Below, in pieces: positions 8,886 to 16,823 of a stretch of DNA of 32,492 bases. The notes under the pieces are model-generated. The model saw only the letters and a list, made by a program, of their open reading frames with translations. It was not told the origin of the DNA and did not search any database. The first letter of the stretch is position 1. Each line of letters begins with the position of its first letter. This DNA comes from Actinomycetota bacterium (GTDB lineage: Bacteria; Actinomycetota; Actinomycetes; Actinomycetales; Kineosporiaceae), in contig JACRAB010000326.1 of NCBI GenBank assembly GCA_016213575.1, positions 1 through 32,492 of the forward strand. The letters run 5' to 3'. Position numbers and translations under genes: made by a program.

Positions 8886-9443
8886 ATGGCGACCATGACG
8901 GTGATGCCGCGCGGAGTCGGGGAGTGGACCGTCGATGACGTCGACGCCCTGCCCGACGACGGCCTGCAGTACGAGCTGGTCGACGGGATGCTGCTCGTGA
9001 CGCCGGCTCCGACACCACGTCACCAACTGGCCCTGATGCGCCTGCTCGGGCAGCTCCATGACGCTGCGCAGACGGCGGACGCGCTTGTCCTGCCCGCTCC
9101 CGTCGACTGGCGACCGCACCGCCGGACGTCGCTGCAACCCGACATCGTCGTGCTGCGGCGGGCGGACTACGACCCTGAGCGTCTGACGCCGGACCTGCTG
9201 CTCGCGGTGGAGATCCTCTCTCCGTCCACTCGTCGCAAGGATCAGTTGCTCAAGCGGTCCGCCTACGAGGACGCCGGTGTCGCGTCGTACTGGATGGTCG
9301 ACCCTGCCGTGCCGTCGATCGTCGCGCTCGACCTCGTCGATGGCCGGTACGTCGTCACCGGTGAGGCCCGCGGCAACGAGGAAGTGCACCTCGAGCGGCC
9401 GATCCCGGTCACCCTCGTACCGACGGACCTGCTCCGGCCCTGA
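8886..9443 (+). CDS. Uma2 family (PD-(D/E)XK-like) protein
   Basis: YELVDGMLLVTPAP...HQLALMRLLGQL...QPDIVVLRRADYD...LLLAVEILSPSTRRKDQLLKRSAYEDAGVASYWMVDP. Confidence 0.88.
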   Translation: MATMTVMPRGVGEWTVDDVDALPDDGLQYELVDGMLLVTPAPTPRHQLALMRLLGQLHDAAQTADALVLPAPVDWRPHRRTSLQPDIVVLRRADYDPERLTPDLLLAVEILSPSTRRKDQLLKRSAYEDAGVASYWMVDPAVPSIVALDLVDGRYVVTGEARGNEEVHLERPIPVTLVPTDLLRP

Positions 9444-9449
9444 GGTCCT

Positions 9450-10229
9450 TCATCCCGCCGCGCTTCGCAGCAGCGCGAGCTCGCCACCCCAGGCGTCGAT
9501 CGTGCCGCCGAGCGTCGCGGCACCACGCGCGGCGTCGAACCGGCGGCACTCGCGCTCGACGACGGCGAACGCCGACCGCAACGCCGCTGATTCGCCGTCC
9601 AGGGTGGCGTCGAGCAGCGGGACGAGAGCGGCGGCCGACCACTCGGGGACGGTCAGCGGGTGCTCGGCGAGCTCCCAGGCGAGGTACTTGTTGTACGGGC
9701 GCACCCGCCCGGCCAGTGCGAAGACGACGTCGAGGAACCACGGCAGCGACTCCGCCGCGTCGAGCCGGCGCTCCCGCGGACGGCCGTCCCGGTCCGCCTT
9801 GAGCGCCCGGTAGGCGAAGTTCACGTAGCCGTCGAGCCGCGCTGCGAGGACGGCGTCCTGCTCGTCCGGGGTGAGTGTCGCCTGCCGCTGGACGGCGGCC
9901 GCGACCCGGCCGTCCGCGTCGTCGCGGAGCACCTGGGCCCAGGCGAACGACCACCGGTGCCACCAGCCGTCGGTGCCGAACGGCTCCGGTCGCTCGAGGT
10001 CGGCGAGCAGCACGGGGACCTCGTCGACCGCTGCGCTGCGCTGCACCTCGGTCGGGACGGAGCCGTTGCCCGGCAACGGGTCACGGACGACGTAGACGTC
10101 GACGTCCGAGCGGTGCGTGGCGAGGCCGCGTGCCGCCGAGCCGCTGAGCACGATGCCGACGACCGTCGGGTCGTCGCGGGCCAGGATCGCGGCGAGGGCG
10201 TCGCGGGCGGCGTCCGGCAGCCCGTTCAC
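9450..10229 (-). CDS. Nucleotidyltransferase-domain protein
   Basis: GSAARGLATHRSDVDVYVV matches the GSxxxG...DxD nucleotidyltransferase signature. Confidence 0.8.
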   Translation of the reverse strand: MNGLPDAARDALAAILARDDPTVVGIVLSGSAARGLATHRSDVDVYVVRDPLPGNGSVPTEVQRSAAVDEVPVLLADLERPEPFGTDGWWHRWSFAWAQVLRDDADGRVAAAVQRQATLTPDEQDAVLAARLDGYVNFAYRALKADRDGRPRERRLDAAESLPWFLDVVFALAGRVRPYNKYLAWELAEHPLTVPEWSAAALVPLLDATLDGESAALRSAFAVVERECRRFDAARGAATLGGTIDAWGGELALLRSAAG

Positions 10230-10711
10230 GCCGGCCGCACGCCGTCCGCGAAGGACGCACCGGGGGAGTCACCGAGCGCCACCGCGAGGCGCTCGAGGTT
10301 CGACGCGGACAGCGGCGGCAGAGCGTCCGGGGCGAACCACGCGACCTCGAGCGACTCGTCGTCGTTGACCCGGGCCTCGCCGGACAGCGGCGTGCACCGG
10401 AACGTCGTCACGACGTACGAGGCCCGGTCGCCGTTCGGGTACTCCATGGGCGGCACGGTCCAGACGCCGACGATCCGGTCCGGCCGCACGTGCACGCCGG
10501 TCTCCTCGAGGACCTCGCGGACGACCCCGGCGGCGACGTCCTCACCCGGGTCGAGGATCCCGCCGAGCAGTGCCCACCGGCCGGTGTCGGTGCGCCGGTT
10601 GAGCAGCACCCGGCCTGCGTCGTCCACGACGATGCCGCAGACCGCCGGCAGGAAGAGCAGGTCGGTGCCGACCTTCTCGCGCAGCCGAAGGACGTGCTCG
10701 GGCACGGCCAC
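10226..10711 (-). CDS. NUDIX hydrolase
   Basis: Nudix box GGILDPGEDVAAGVVREVLEETGV; ATGA overlap with the nucleotidyltransferase. Confidence 0.92.
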   Translation of the reverse strand: MAVPEHVLRLREKVGTDLLFLPAVCGIVVDDAGRVLLNRRTDTGRWALLGGILDPGEDVAAGVVREVLEETGVHVRPDRIVGVWTVPPMEYPNGDRASYVVTTFRCTPLSGEARVNDDESLEVAWFAPDALPPLSASNLERLAVALGDSPGASFADGVRPA

Positions 10712-10712
10712 C

Positions 10713-11219
10713 TCAGTGCCGCGCGATCGGCGCGGTACGCGCGCCCGTCAGCCGGACGAGGTCGGCCGGCGCCAGCTCGACGTCCACGCCGCGCCGCCCC
10801 GCAGAGACGAGGACGCTCTCGAACGCCAGCGCGGACTCGTCGACGACGGTCGCGAGCCGCTTGCGCTGGCCGAGCGGGCTGATCCCGCCGACGACGTACC
10901 CGGTCGCGCGCTCGGCGGCCGTCGGGTCGGCCATCGCGGCTTTCTTGCCGCCGGCCGCGGCGGCGAGCGCCTTGAGGTCGAGGTGCGCGTCGACGGGGAC
11001 GACGGCCACGGTGAGCGCGCCGTCGACGTCGGCGACGAGGGTCTTGAAGACCCGCTCCGCCTCGACGCCGAGGGCGAGCGCGGCCTCCTCGCCGTAGGAG
11101 AGCCCGCGCTCGTGGGCGCGCGGGTCGTGCTCGTACGCCCGGATCGTGTGCGGCACCTGCTGGGCCGTGAGCAGGACGGTCGCGGGAGTCCCCACGGCGT
11201 CCTTCGCCTTCTTGCTCAG
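10713..11219 (-). CDS. YbaK/EbsC-type aminoacyl-tRNA deacylase (Cys-tRNA(Pro) deacylase-like)
   Basis: PATVLLTAQQVPHTIRAYEHDPR...VFKTLVADVDGALTVAVVPVD...GYVVGGISPLGQRKRLATVVDE. The in-frame CTG at 11219 overlaps the upstream TGA; GTG 11195 is the conservative alternative start. Confidence 0.85.
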   Translation of the reverse strand: MSKKAKDAVGTPATVLLTAQQVPHTIRAYEHDPRAHERGLSYGEEAALALGVEAERVFKTLVADVDGALTVAVVPVDAHLDLKALAAAAGGKKAAMADPTAAERATGYVVGGISPLGQRKRLATVVDESALAFESVLVSAGRRGVDVELAPADLVRLTGARTAPIARH

Positions 11220-11875
11220 TTGGAGCTCACGCTTCCCTTCGTCAGGTCGGTCGCCGGCAGGCAGCGGAACGCGGTGATGAGGGCGCGCTCGCGCTTGAGC
11301 AGCCCGATCTCGGCGGCGAGCCGGTCCGCCGTCGTCGGCTCCTCGAGGAGCCGCTGCCGCTAGGGCAGGTCGAGGATGACCGCCGCGGCGACGAGGGAGG
11401 AGACGACGCGCGGGTCGTCGGGGAGCTCGGTGACGTCGACGTCGAGGACGGCCCGGTACTCGGCGAACTGCTCGACGACCCGGTCGGTGAGGGCCTCGAG
11501 GTCGCCCTCGCCGTCCGGCTCGTCGATGAGCTCGACGAGCCCGGTGAGGTACGGCGTCCCGGCGGCCTCGTCGAGGCCGACCACCCGGAACCTGCCCTCG
11601 CCGACGGTGACGATGTCGAAGCGCCCGTCGGAGTAGGGGGTGACCTCGCGCAGCTCGGCGATGCAGCCGACGGCGTGCAGCGCGGTCGCGTTGCCCTCGC
11701 CGACCTCGTGCCCGGTGCGGATCGCGACGATCCCGAACTGCCGGGTCGCCCCCTCGGGCAGCGCCATGAGGGCCTCGACGAGCACCCGGTACCGCGGCTC
11801 GAAGATGTGCAGCGGCAGCACGAGGCCCGGCACGAGGACCGTGCCCAGGGGGAAGAGCGGCAGCCGCGTCGCCAT
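11216..11875 (-). pseudogene. LON peptidase substrate-binding-domain protein interrupted by an in-frame TAG
   Basis: MATRLPLFPLGTVLVPGLVLPLHIFEPRYRVLVEAL is a canonical LON_substr_bdg start. The frame stops at TAG (11360-11362), then continues unbroken as RQRLLEEPTTADRLAAEIGLLKRERALITAFRCLPATDLTKGSVSSN to TGA at 11216. Confidence 0.75.
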
Positions 11876-11882
11876 ACGCAGG

Positions 11883-11888
11883 AGGCTA
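11883..11888 (-). promoter_or_regulatory. Candidate -10 (TAGCCT) for a leaderless LON-domain transcript
   Basis: Minus-strand TAGCCT ends 7 nt before ATG 11875. Confidence 0.5.
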
Positions 11889-11933
11889 GTGGGATCGGCT
11901 CCCGGGCTCGACCGGTGGGCCCTCGGCCGCGAT

Positions 11934-11947
11934 CATGACCGGTCATG
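11934..11947. repeat. 14-bp perfect palindrome CATGACCGGTCATG overlapping a start codon
   Basis: Read directly; it covers the ATG (11945) of the divergent small ORF. Confidence 0.6.
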
Positions 11948-12235
11948 GACGAGACACCGGCACCAGGGACGGCGCAGCCCGAGCCGGAGGGCGTGCTGGC
12001 CCGGCTGTGGGACGCCTGGGTCGGCGGCGACAGCCCGGACGACGAGGGCCCGCCGTCGCCCGAGGGAAGCCCGGACGGGGCGGGGAGCTCCGACGACCCG
12101 GGCCGCGCCGACGCGGTCGAGGTGTTCGGCTCCGACGACGTCCTCTCGGACCAGCTCGCGTCGTACGGAGCCGTCGGCGACGTCTCGGACGGCGCGCTCC
12201 AGGACGACGGCACGTCCGACGTCGACTGGACCTGA
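11945..12235 (+). CDS. Small acidic hypothetical protein
   Basis: 96-aa ORF, MDETPAPGTAQPEPEGVLARLWDAWVGGDSPDDEG..., Asp/Glu/Pro-rich, predicted intrinsically disordered. Confidence 0.55.
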   Translation: MDETPAPGTAQPEPEGVLARLWDAWVGGDSPDDEGPPSPEGSPDGAGSSDDPGRADAVEVFGSDDVLSDQLASYGAVGDVSDGALQDDGTSDVDWT

Positions 12236-12243
12236 CCCGGCGG

Positions 12244-12615
12244 TCAGCGTGCGGCGCGGCGCGCGTCGACCGCGGCGCGCACGAGAGCGACGGCCTCGTC
12301 GTCCCCGATGCCCAGCGCCGCGACCGCCCCGGCGTACGTGGCTGCGGCCGCCGCCGCCCGCCGGCGCACCGCGTCGCCCGACGCGGCGACGAGGGTGCCG
12401 CGCCGTCCCGCGGTCTCGACGAGCCCCGCCTCCTCGAGCTCGCGGTAGGCCCGGGCGACGGTGTTCGCGGCGAGCCCGAGGTCGGTCGCGAGGGTGCGGA
12501 CCGGCGGCAGCCGGGTGCCGACCGGCAGCGAGCCGTCGTCGATCCGGCCGGCGATCCCGGCCCGGACCTGCTCGTAGGGCGGGACGCTGCTCGACGGGTC
12601 GATCTCGACGATCAC
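12244..12615 (-). CDS. GntR family regulator, short YtrA/YhcF type
   Basis: PPYEQVRAGIAGRIDDGSLPVGTRLPPVRTLATDLGLAANTVARAYRELEEAGLVETAGRRGTLVA wHTH, 123 aa; GTGA overlap with the upstream membrane-protein gene. Confidence 0.9.
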   Translation of the reverse strand: MIVEIDPSSSVPPYEQVRAGIAGRIDDGSLPVGTRLPPVRTLATDLGLAANTVARAYRELEEAGLVETAGRRGTLVAASGDAVRRRAAAAAATYAGAVAALGIGDDEAVALVRAAVDARRAAR

Positions 12616-13451
12616 AGCGCCGATTCTCGCAGCCCGTCGGGCGACGGTGGCGCGCCCGCGAGCCAGGCCTGCGGCGGGGTCGCGTGGTGAAGCCGCCAGT
12701 CCTGCATCAGCGGTCTCGCCGACGAGGTGACCCACCCGTTGACGCCGATTCCCAGCACGAACAGCACCGTCAGGACTACGTCCGAACAGAACCATGACGG
12801 TGCACCGGTCCAGCGCTCGCCGTGCACCAGCCACCGGGCGGTGGCGATCGGCAGGACGGTCATGAGAGGCATCCCCAGGTCCTGCCGCGCGAGGGCTGCG
12901 TCGACGGCGCGCAGCACGGCCCCGTCCCCGATCGCCGGTGTTCCGATCACCTCCCGGACCGCGACGACGACCAGGCCTCCGAGCAGGAGCGGCACCAGCA
13001 GGGCGACAGCGGAGACCCACCCCGGTCTGCGCACGAGCAGGTCGACGGCGACCGCTGCCGAGACGCCGGCAGCCGCCGCCGGGACAGCGGCGATGCACCA
13101 CAGCGCCGTCCCGGGCCGTCGTCGTCCGGCGTCGCCGTCGGTGACCGCTGCGAGCCTGACGCGGACGGCGTCGTCGATGCGGCGTGACGTCAGCAGGGCC
13201 GTCCCACCGACGCAGACGATCACCAGTGCCAGCACCACCGCGCCGAGCACGGCGGCCGTGTCATCGCGGGCATCCGTGAACATGTCGACGCCCAACGAGA
13301 CGAGCATGACGGCCACGACCACGGTGCCCAGACCGGCGAACCGGTCCCAGCGCACGGCGCCCGGGTACCCGAGCCAGCCGCGATCGTCGACCCGGGCCCG
13401 GATCACCGCGAGGTCGAGGTCGGTCGGCGGCGGCAGGACCCGCGTCGTCAC
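12612..13451 (-). CDS. Multi-TM membrane protein, paralog B
   Basis: VTTRVLPPPTDLDLAVIRARVDDRGW... with about 6 hydrophobic segments and the C-terminal signature LMQDWRLHHATPPQAWLAG. GTG at 13451 overlaps the previous stop. Confidence 0.8.
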   Translation of the reverse strand: MTTRVLPPPTDLDLAVIRARVDDRGWLGYPGAVRWDRFAGLGTVVVAVMLVSLGVDMFTDARDDTAAVLGAVVLALVIVCVGGTALLTSRRIDDAVRVRLAAVTDGDAGRRRPGTALWCIAAVPAAAAGVSAAVAVDLLVRRPGWVSAVALLVPLLLGGLVVVAVREVIGTPAIGDGAVLRAVDAALARQDLGMPLMTVLPIATARWLVHGERWTGAPSWFCSDVVLTVLFVLGIGVNGWVTSSARPLMQDWRLHHATPPQAWLAGAPPSPDGLRESAL

Positions 13452-14353
13452 GAGGCGGCCGGTGCCAGCGGCTGCGGCGCCGCGGGCGCGGCCCGGGGGA
13501 GCAGGTCGCCGTCCCCGTTCAGCCCGACGAGCAGGGCGACCTGGACGGCGAGCAGCAGACCCGCGGCGACGACCGCGAGCGTGAACCACCAGCCGGGCAG
13601 GCCGTGCCAGGCGAGGAGGTAGAGCACCGGGGCGGCCGCGGTGCCGGTGAGCCGCAGCCGCAGGTCGCGGCGCAGCAGGGCCGCGTCCGCCCAGCGGGCG
13701 AGCAGTCCGGTGCCGACGACGGGCGTCGTCGCCCGCACGGCGAGCAGCCGGACGTGCGTCGCGAGCAGCCCGAGCGGCCCGACGAGGGCGAAGGCCGTGA
13801 GCACCCCCGGGCGCTCGAGGAGGACGGCGACGGCCGAGACCGTGACGAGCACGAAGGCGACGGCGACCACGGCGGCGAGCAGCGTCGTGCCGCGGCCGAG
13901 CCGGTCGAGCAGGGTCTGCGCCGCCGACCGGCCGGGCATCCGGCGCAGGCTCTCGAACCGCCGCGCGGGCGGTGTCACCGTCATCGGCTGCGCGGCCGGG
14001 GCCGGGGCGTCCGCCCGGTCGGCGGGGACGTCCACGGCGGGCACGAACCGGTTGCGGACGAGGACGTCGACCCGCGCCGTCCGGCGTTCGGCCCGGATCC
14101 AGGCCCGGGCGCACACGAGACAGCCGACGGTGGCCGCGACACCGGCCGGGGCCGCACCGGACGGGTGCGCCCCGAGCCACGCGGTGGCGCCGACGGCCGC
14201 GGCGAGGCCGACAGGGCCGATGAGCAGCCCGGACGACGACGGGCCCGGGCCGTCGGTGCGGCCGGCGAGGACGGCGCGGCCCTCCACGCGGGCCCGCGTC
14301 ACCTCGACGTCGAGCGGCGCCTGGAGCGGCAGCGGGGCGGGCCCGCCGCTCAC
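13448..14353 (-). CDS. Multi-TM membrane protein, paralog A
   Basis: GTG at 14353; APLDVEVTRARVEGR... and VGTGLLARWADAALLRRDLRLRLTGTAAAP align with paralogs B and C. Confidence 0.8.
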   Translation of the reverse strand: MSGGPAPLPLQAPLDVEVTRARVEGRAVLAGRTDGPGPSSSGLLIGPVGLAAAVGATAWLGAHPSGAAPAGVAATVGCLVCARAWIRAERRTARVDVLVRNRFVPAVDVPADRADAPAPAAQPMTVTPPARRFESLRRMPGRSAAQTLLDRLGRGTTLLAAVVAVAFVLVTVSAVAVLLERPGVLTAFALVGPLGLLATHVRLLAVRATTPVVGTGLLARWADAALLRRDLRLRLTGTAAAPVLYLLAWHGLPGWWFTLAVVAAGLLLAVQVALLVGLNGDGDLLPRAAPAAPQPLAPAAS

Positions 14354-14445
14354 CGGCGGGCTCCGGCGCGACGGCGGTCCGCCTGCGCACCGGTCGCGGC
14401 GGGGGTGGTGGCGGACGGTGGCGTCGTCCTCCGGCGCTGCAGCAT
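14350..14445 (-). CDS. 31-aa micro-ORF MLQRRRTTPPSATTPAATGAQADRRRAGARR, coupled to paralog A
   Basis: ATG 14445 lies 6 nt after TACGGT. The TGA (14350-14352) overlaps the GTG start of paralog A (14351-14353). Confidence 0.45.
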   Translation of the reverse strand: MLQRRRTTPPSATTPAATGAQADRRRAGARR

Positions 14446-14451
14446 GCGATC

Positions 14452-14457
14452 ACCGTA
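14452..14457 (-). promoter_or_regulatory. Candidate -10 (TACGGT) for a leaderless micro-ORF/membrane operon
   Basis: Minus-strand TACGGT ends 6 nt before ATG 14445. Confidence 0.45.
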
Positions 14458-14507
14458 GAGCCGAACGGGGTCGGTGGCCCAGCCCTGCGGCTGCGGAGCG
14501 TGACGGG

Positions 14508-15371
14508 TCAGGCGGGTTCGCCCGCGAGCCAGGCCTTCGGTTCACGCGCGGTGACGAGCCGGTAGTCCTTGAACAGGGGTTCGTGAGCGAGTGCAGATTG
14601 GGCGCCGAGAGTCGCGGCGATGGTCGCGAGCGCGCAGAGGCGGAGCGGGAGCTCGTAGCGGGGCAGGTGGACGTCGGCATTCACCAGGAAGAGGAAGGTC
14701 GTCAGGGGGAGCGGCGTGAGGACGTCGAGCAGTCGGCGTCGCCGTACCGCCACGTCGACGGCATCGAGGATCTGTCCTGCCCCGACGGGCGCTGTCCGCA
14801 GCACCACGAGTCCCGCGACCGACGCTGCAAGGAGCACGGCGAGGAAGGCGATCAGGGGGAGCGGACCAGCGAGGCCATCCTCGCGCAGAGCAGCGGGCAG
14901 CGTCGTCATCAGAGCCAGCACGAGACCGACCGACCCGACCGCTCCGGCGGCGGCCACGGTGGCGCCGACCTTGCCCAGAGGGACCGTGCGACCGCGCTCT
15001 GCGGCCGCGGGCAGGTCGTCGGCCTCGAGTCGCGAGCGCACAGCGGTGTCGACGCGGCCCTGACGGACCAGGCCGACCAGGGCGACTCCCGTCCTGGCTC
15101 CGACCGCGAGAGTGAGCGCCCAGCGGGTCGCTGTCCCGGGCGGCCCGCCGGACACGAGGTCGACACTGAGGAGGGTCACGAGGACGGCCACGAGGACCAC
15201 CGTCATGACGACCCGGCCCCGCGGATGACGAGCGGCCGGTGTGTCCAGGGCGTCGACCCTGGCCCGGATCGCCGCGAGCTCGGTCGGCGTCGGCACCGGC
15301 AGGGCGGGCCGGTCGGGCATCAGCCACCACGGGCGGCGCGGCGCGGCACCCCCCGCCGCAGGCTGTGACAT
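14508..15371 (-). CDS. Multi-TM membrane protein, paralog C
   Basis: PTPTELAAIRARVDALDTPAARHPRG..., VGAGQILDAVDVAVRRRRLLDVLTPLPL..., LFKDYRLVTAREPKAWLAGEPA match paralog B in order. Confidence 0.8.
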   Translation of the reverse strand: MSQPAAGGAAPRRPWWLMPDRPALPVPTPTELAAIRARVDALDTPAARHPRGRVVMTVVLVAVLVTLLSVDLVSGGPPGTATRWALTLAVGARTGVALVGLVRQGRVDTAVRSRLEADDLPAAAERGRTVPLGKVGATVAAAGAVGSVGLVLALMTTLPAALREDGLAGPLPLIAFLAVLLAASVAGLVVLRTAPVGAGQILDAVDVAVRRRRLLDVLTPLPLTTFLFLVNADVHLPRYELPLRLCALATIAATLGAQSALAHEPLFKDYRLVTAREPKAWLAGEPA

Positions 15372-15377
15372 GGATCA

Positions 15378-15383
15378 AGGCTA
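15378..15383 (-). promoter_or_regulatory. Candidate -10 (TAGCCT) for paralog C
   Basis: Minus-strand TAGCCT ends 6 nt before ATG 15371. Confidence 0.55.
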
Positions 15384-15428
15384 GGGCGGCGGCCCGGAAC
15401 GCGGGGGGCCCCTTCGAGACCGCGCACC

Positions 15429-15434
15429 TAGACT
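15429..15434 (+). promoter_or_regulatory. Candidate -10 (TAGACT) for leaderless hisD
   Basis: TAGACT ends 7 nt before GTG 15442. Confidence 0.6.
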
Positions 15435-15441
15435 TGCCTGC

Positions 15442-16800
15442 GTGATACGCCGACTCGACCTGCGTGGCCAGACCCTGCGTGCCCGGGCCCTGCGGGGCGT
15501 CGTCCCGCGGGCGGACGTCGACGTCGAGCACGCCCTCGACACCGTCCGGCCGATCGTCGCCGAGGTCCGGGACCGGGGCGTCGCCGGGGTGCTCGACCTG
15601 TGCGAGAAGTTCGACGGCGTCCGGCCCGCGCACCTGCGCGTCCCGGCCGAGGCCCTCGCGCGGGCGCTCGACACCCTCGACCCCGCCGTCCGGGCGGCGC
15701 TCGAGGAGTCGATCCTGCGGGCCCGTCGCGTGCACCGCGAGCAGCGCCGCGAGGACCACGCCACGCAGGTCGTGCCCGGCGGTGTCGTCACCGAGCGCTG
15801 GGTCCCGGTCGGCCGGGTCGGGCTGTACGTGCCCGGCGGCCGCGCCGTCTACCCGAGCAGCGTCGTCATGAACGTCGTGCCCGCCCAGGAGGCCGGTGTC
15901 GAGTCGCTCGCCGTCGCGAGCCCGCCGCAGCGGGACAACCCGACCGCCTTCGAGGGGCTGCCGCACCCGACGATCCTCGCGGCGTGCGCGCTGCTCGGCG
16001 TCGAGGAGGTCTGGGCGGTCGGCGGTGCGCAGGCGGTGGCGATGTTCGCCTACGGTCTCGCCGACCCGGACGCCGACCCGGACGGCGTGCCCGCGCTGCT
16101 CTGCGAGCCCGTCGATCTCGTGACCGGCCCCGGAAACATCTACGTCACGGCGGCCAAGCGGCTGCTCAAGGGCCTCATCGGGATCGACGCCGAGGCCGGC
16201 CCGACCGAGATCGCGATCCTCGCCGACGACACCGCCGACGCCCGGCACGTCGCCGCCGACCTCATCAGCCAGGCCGAGCACGACCCGATGGCCGCCGCCG
16301 TCCTCGTCACCGACTCCGAGACGCTCGCTGCCGCCGTGGAGGCCGAGCTCGAGGAGCAGGTCGCCCGCACCAAGCACAGCGAGCGGGTCACGACCGCGCT
16401 GTCCGGCCCGCAGTCCGGCATCGTCCTCGTCGACGACGTCGACGCCGGGCTCGAGGTCGTCGACGCCTACGCCGCCGAACACCTCGAGGTGCACACCCGG
16501 GACGCCGGCTCGGTCGCTGCCCGGGTGAGGAACGCCGGCGCGATCTTCGTCGGTGCCTACGCCCCCGTGAGCCTCGGCGACTACTGCGCCGGGTCGAACC
16601 ACGTGCTGCCGACCGGTGGCTGCTCGTGCCACTCCAGCGGCCTGTCGGTGCAGTCGTTCCTGCGCGGGATCCACGTCGTCTCCTACGACGAGACCGCGCT
16701 GCGCGACGTCGCGCACCACGTCGTGACCCTGGCGAACGCCGAGGACCTGCCCGCGCACGGCCAGGCCGTCGAGGCCCGCTTCCCGGACGGCATCGGCTGA
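15442..16800 (+). CDS. hisD: Histidinol dehydrogenase
   Basis: [82 protein letters not shown]. Confidence 0.97.
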   Translation: MIRRLDLRGQTLRARALRGVVPRADVDVEHALDTVRPIVAEVRDRGVAGVLDLCEKFDGVRPAHLRVPAEALARALDTLDPAVRAALEESILRARRVHREQRREDHATQVVPGGVVTERWVPVGRVGLYVPGGRAVYPSSVVMNVVPAQEAGVESLAVASPPQRDNPTAFEGLPHPTILAACALLGVEEVWAVGGAQAVAMFAYGLADPDADPDGVPALLCEPVDLVTGPGNIYVTAAKRLLKGLIGIDAEAGPTEIAILADDTADARHVAADLISQAEHDPMAAAVLVTDSETLAAAVEAELEEQVARTKHSERVTTALSGPQSGIVLVDDVDAGLEVVDAYAAEHLEVHTRDAGSVAARVRNAGAIFVGAYAPVSLGDYCAGSNHVLPTGGCSCHSSGLSVQSFLRGIHVVSYDETALRDVAHHVVTLANAEDLPAHGQAVEARFPDGIG

Positions 16801-16823
16801 CCGGCCTCGACGCCGAGCGGTCC

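Noticed and set aside
11242-12213. 323-aa minus-strand ORF over the LON-domain gene
   Set aside because: It is in a different frame from the LON homology and is Ser/Pro/Arg low-complexity. It does not rescue the protein past the TAG; the true continuation is in the original frame.
12612-14453. 613-aa minus-strand ORF fusing membrane B to upstream sequence
   Set aside because: The upstream half is an out-of-frame read of membrane A; GTG 13451 with a GTGA overlap is the likely start of membrane B.
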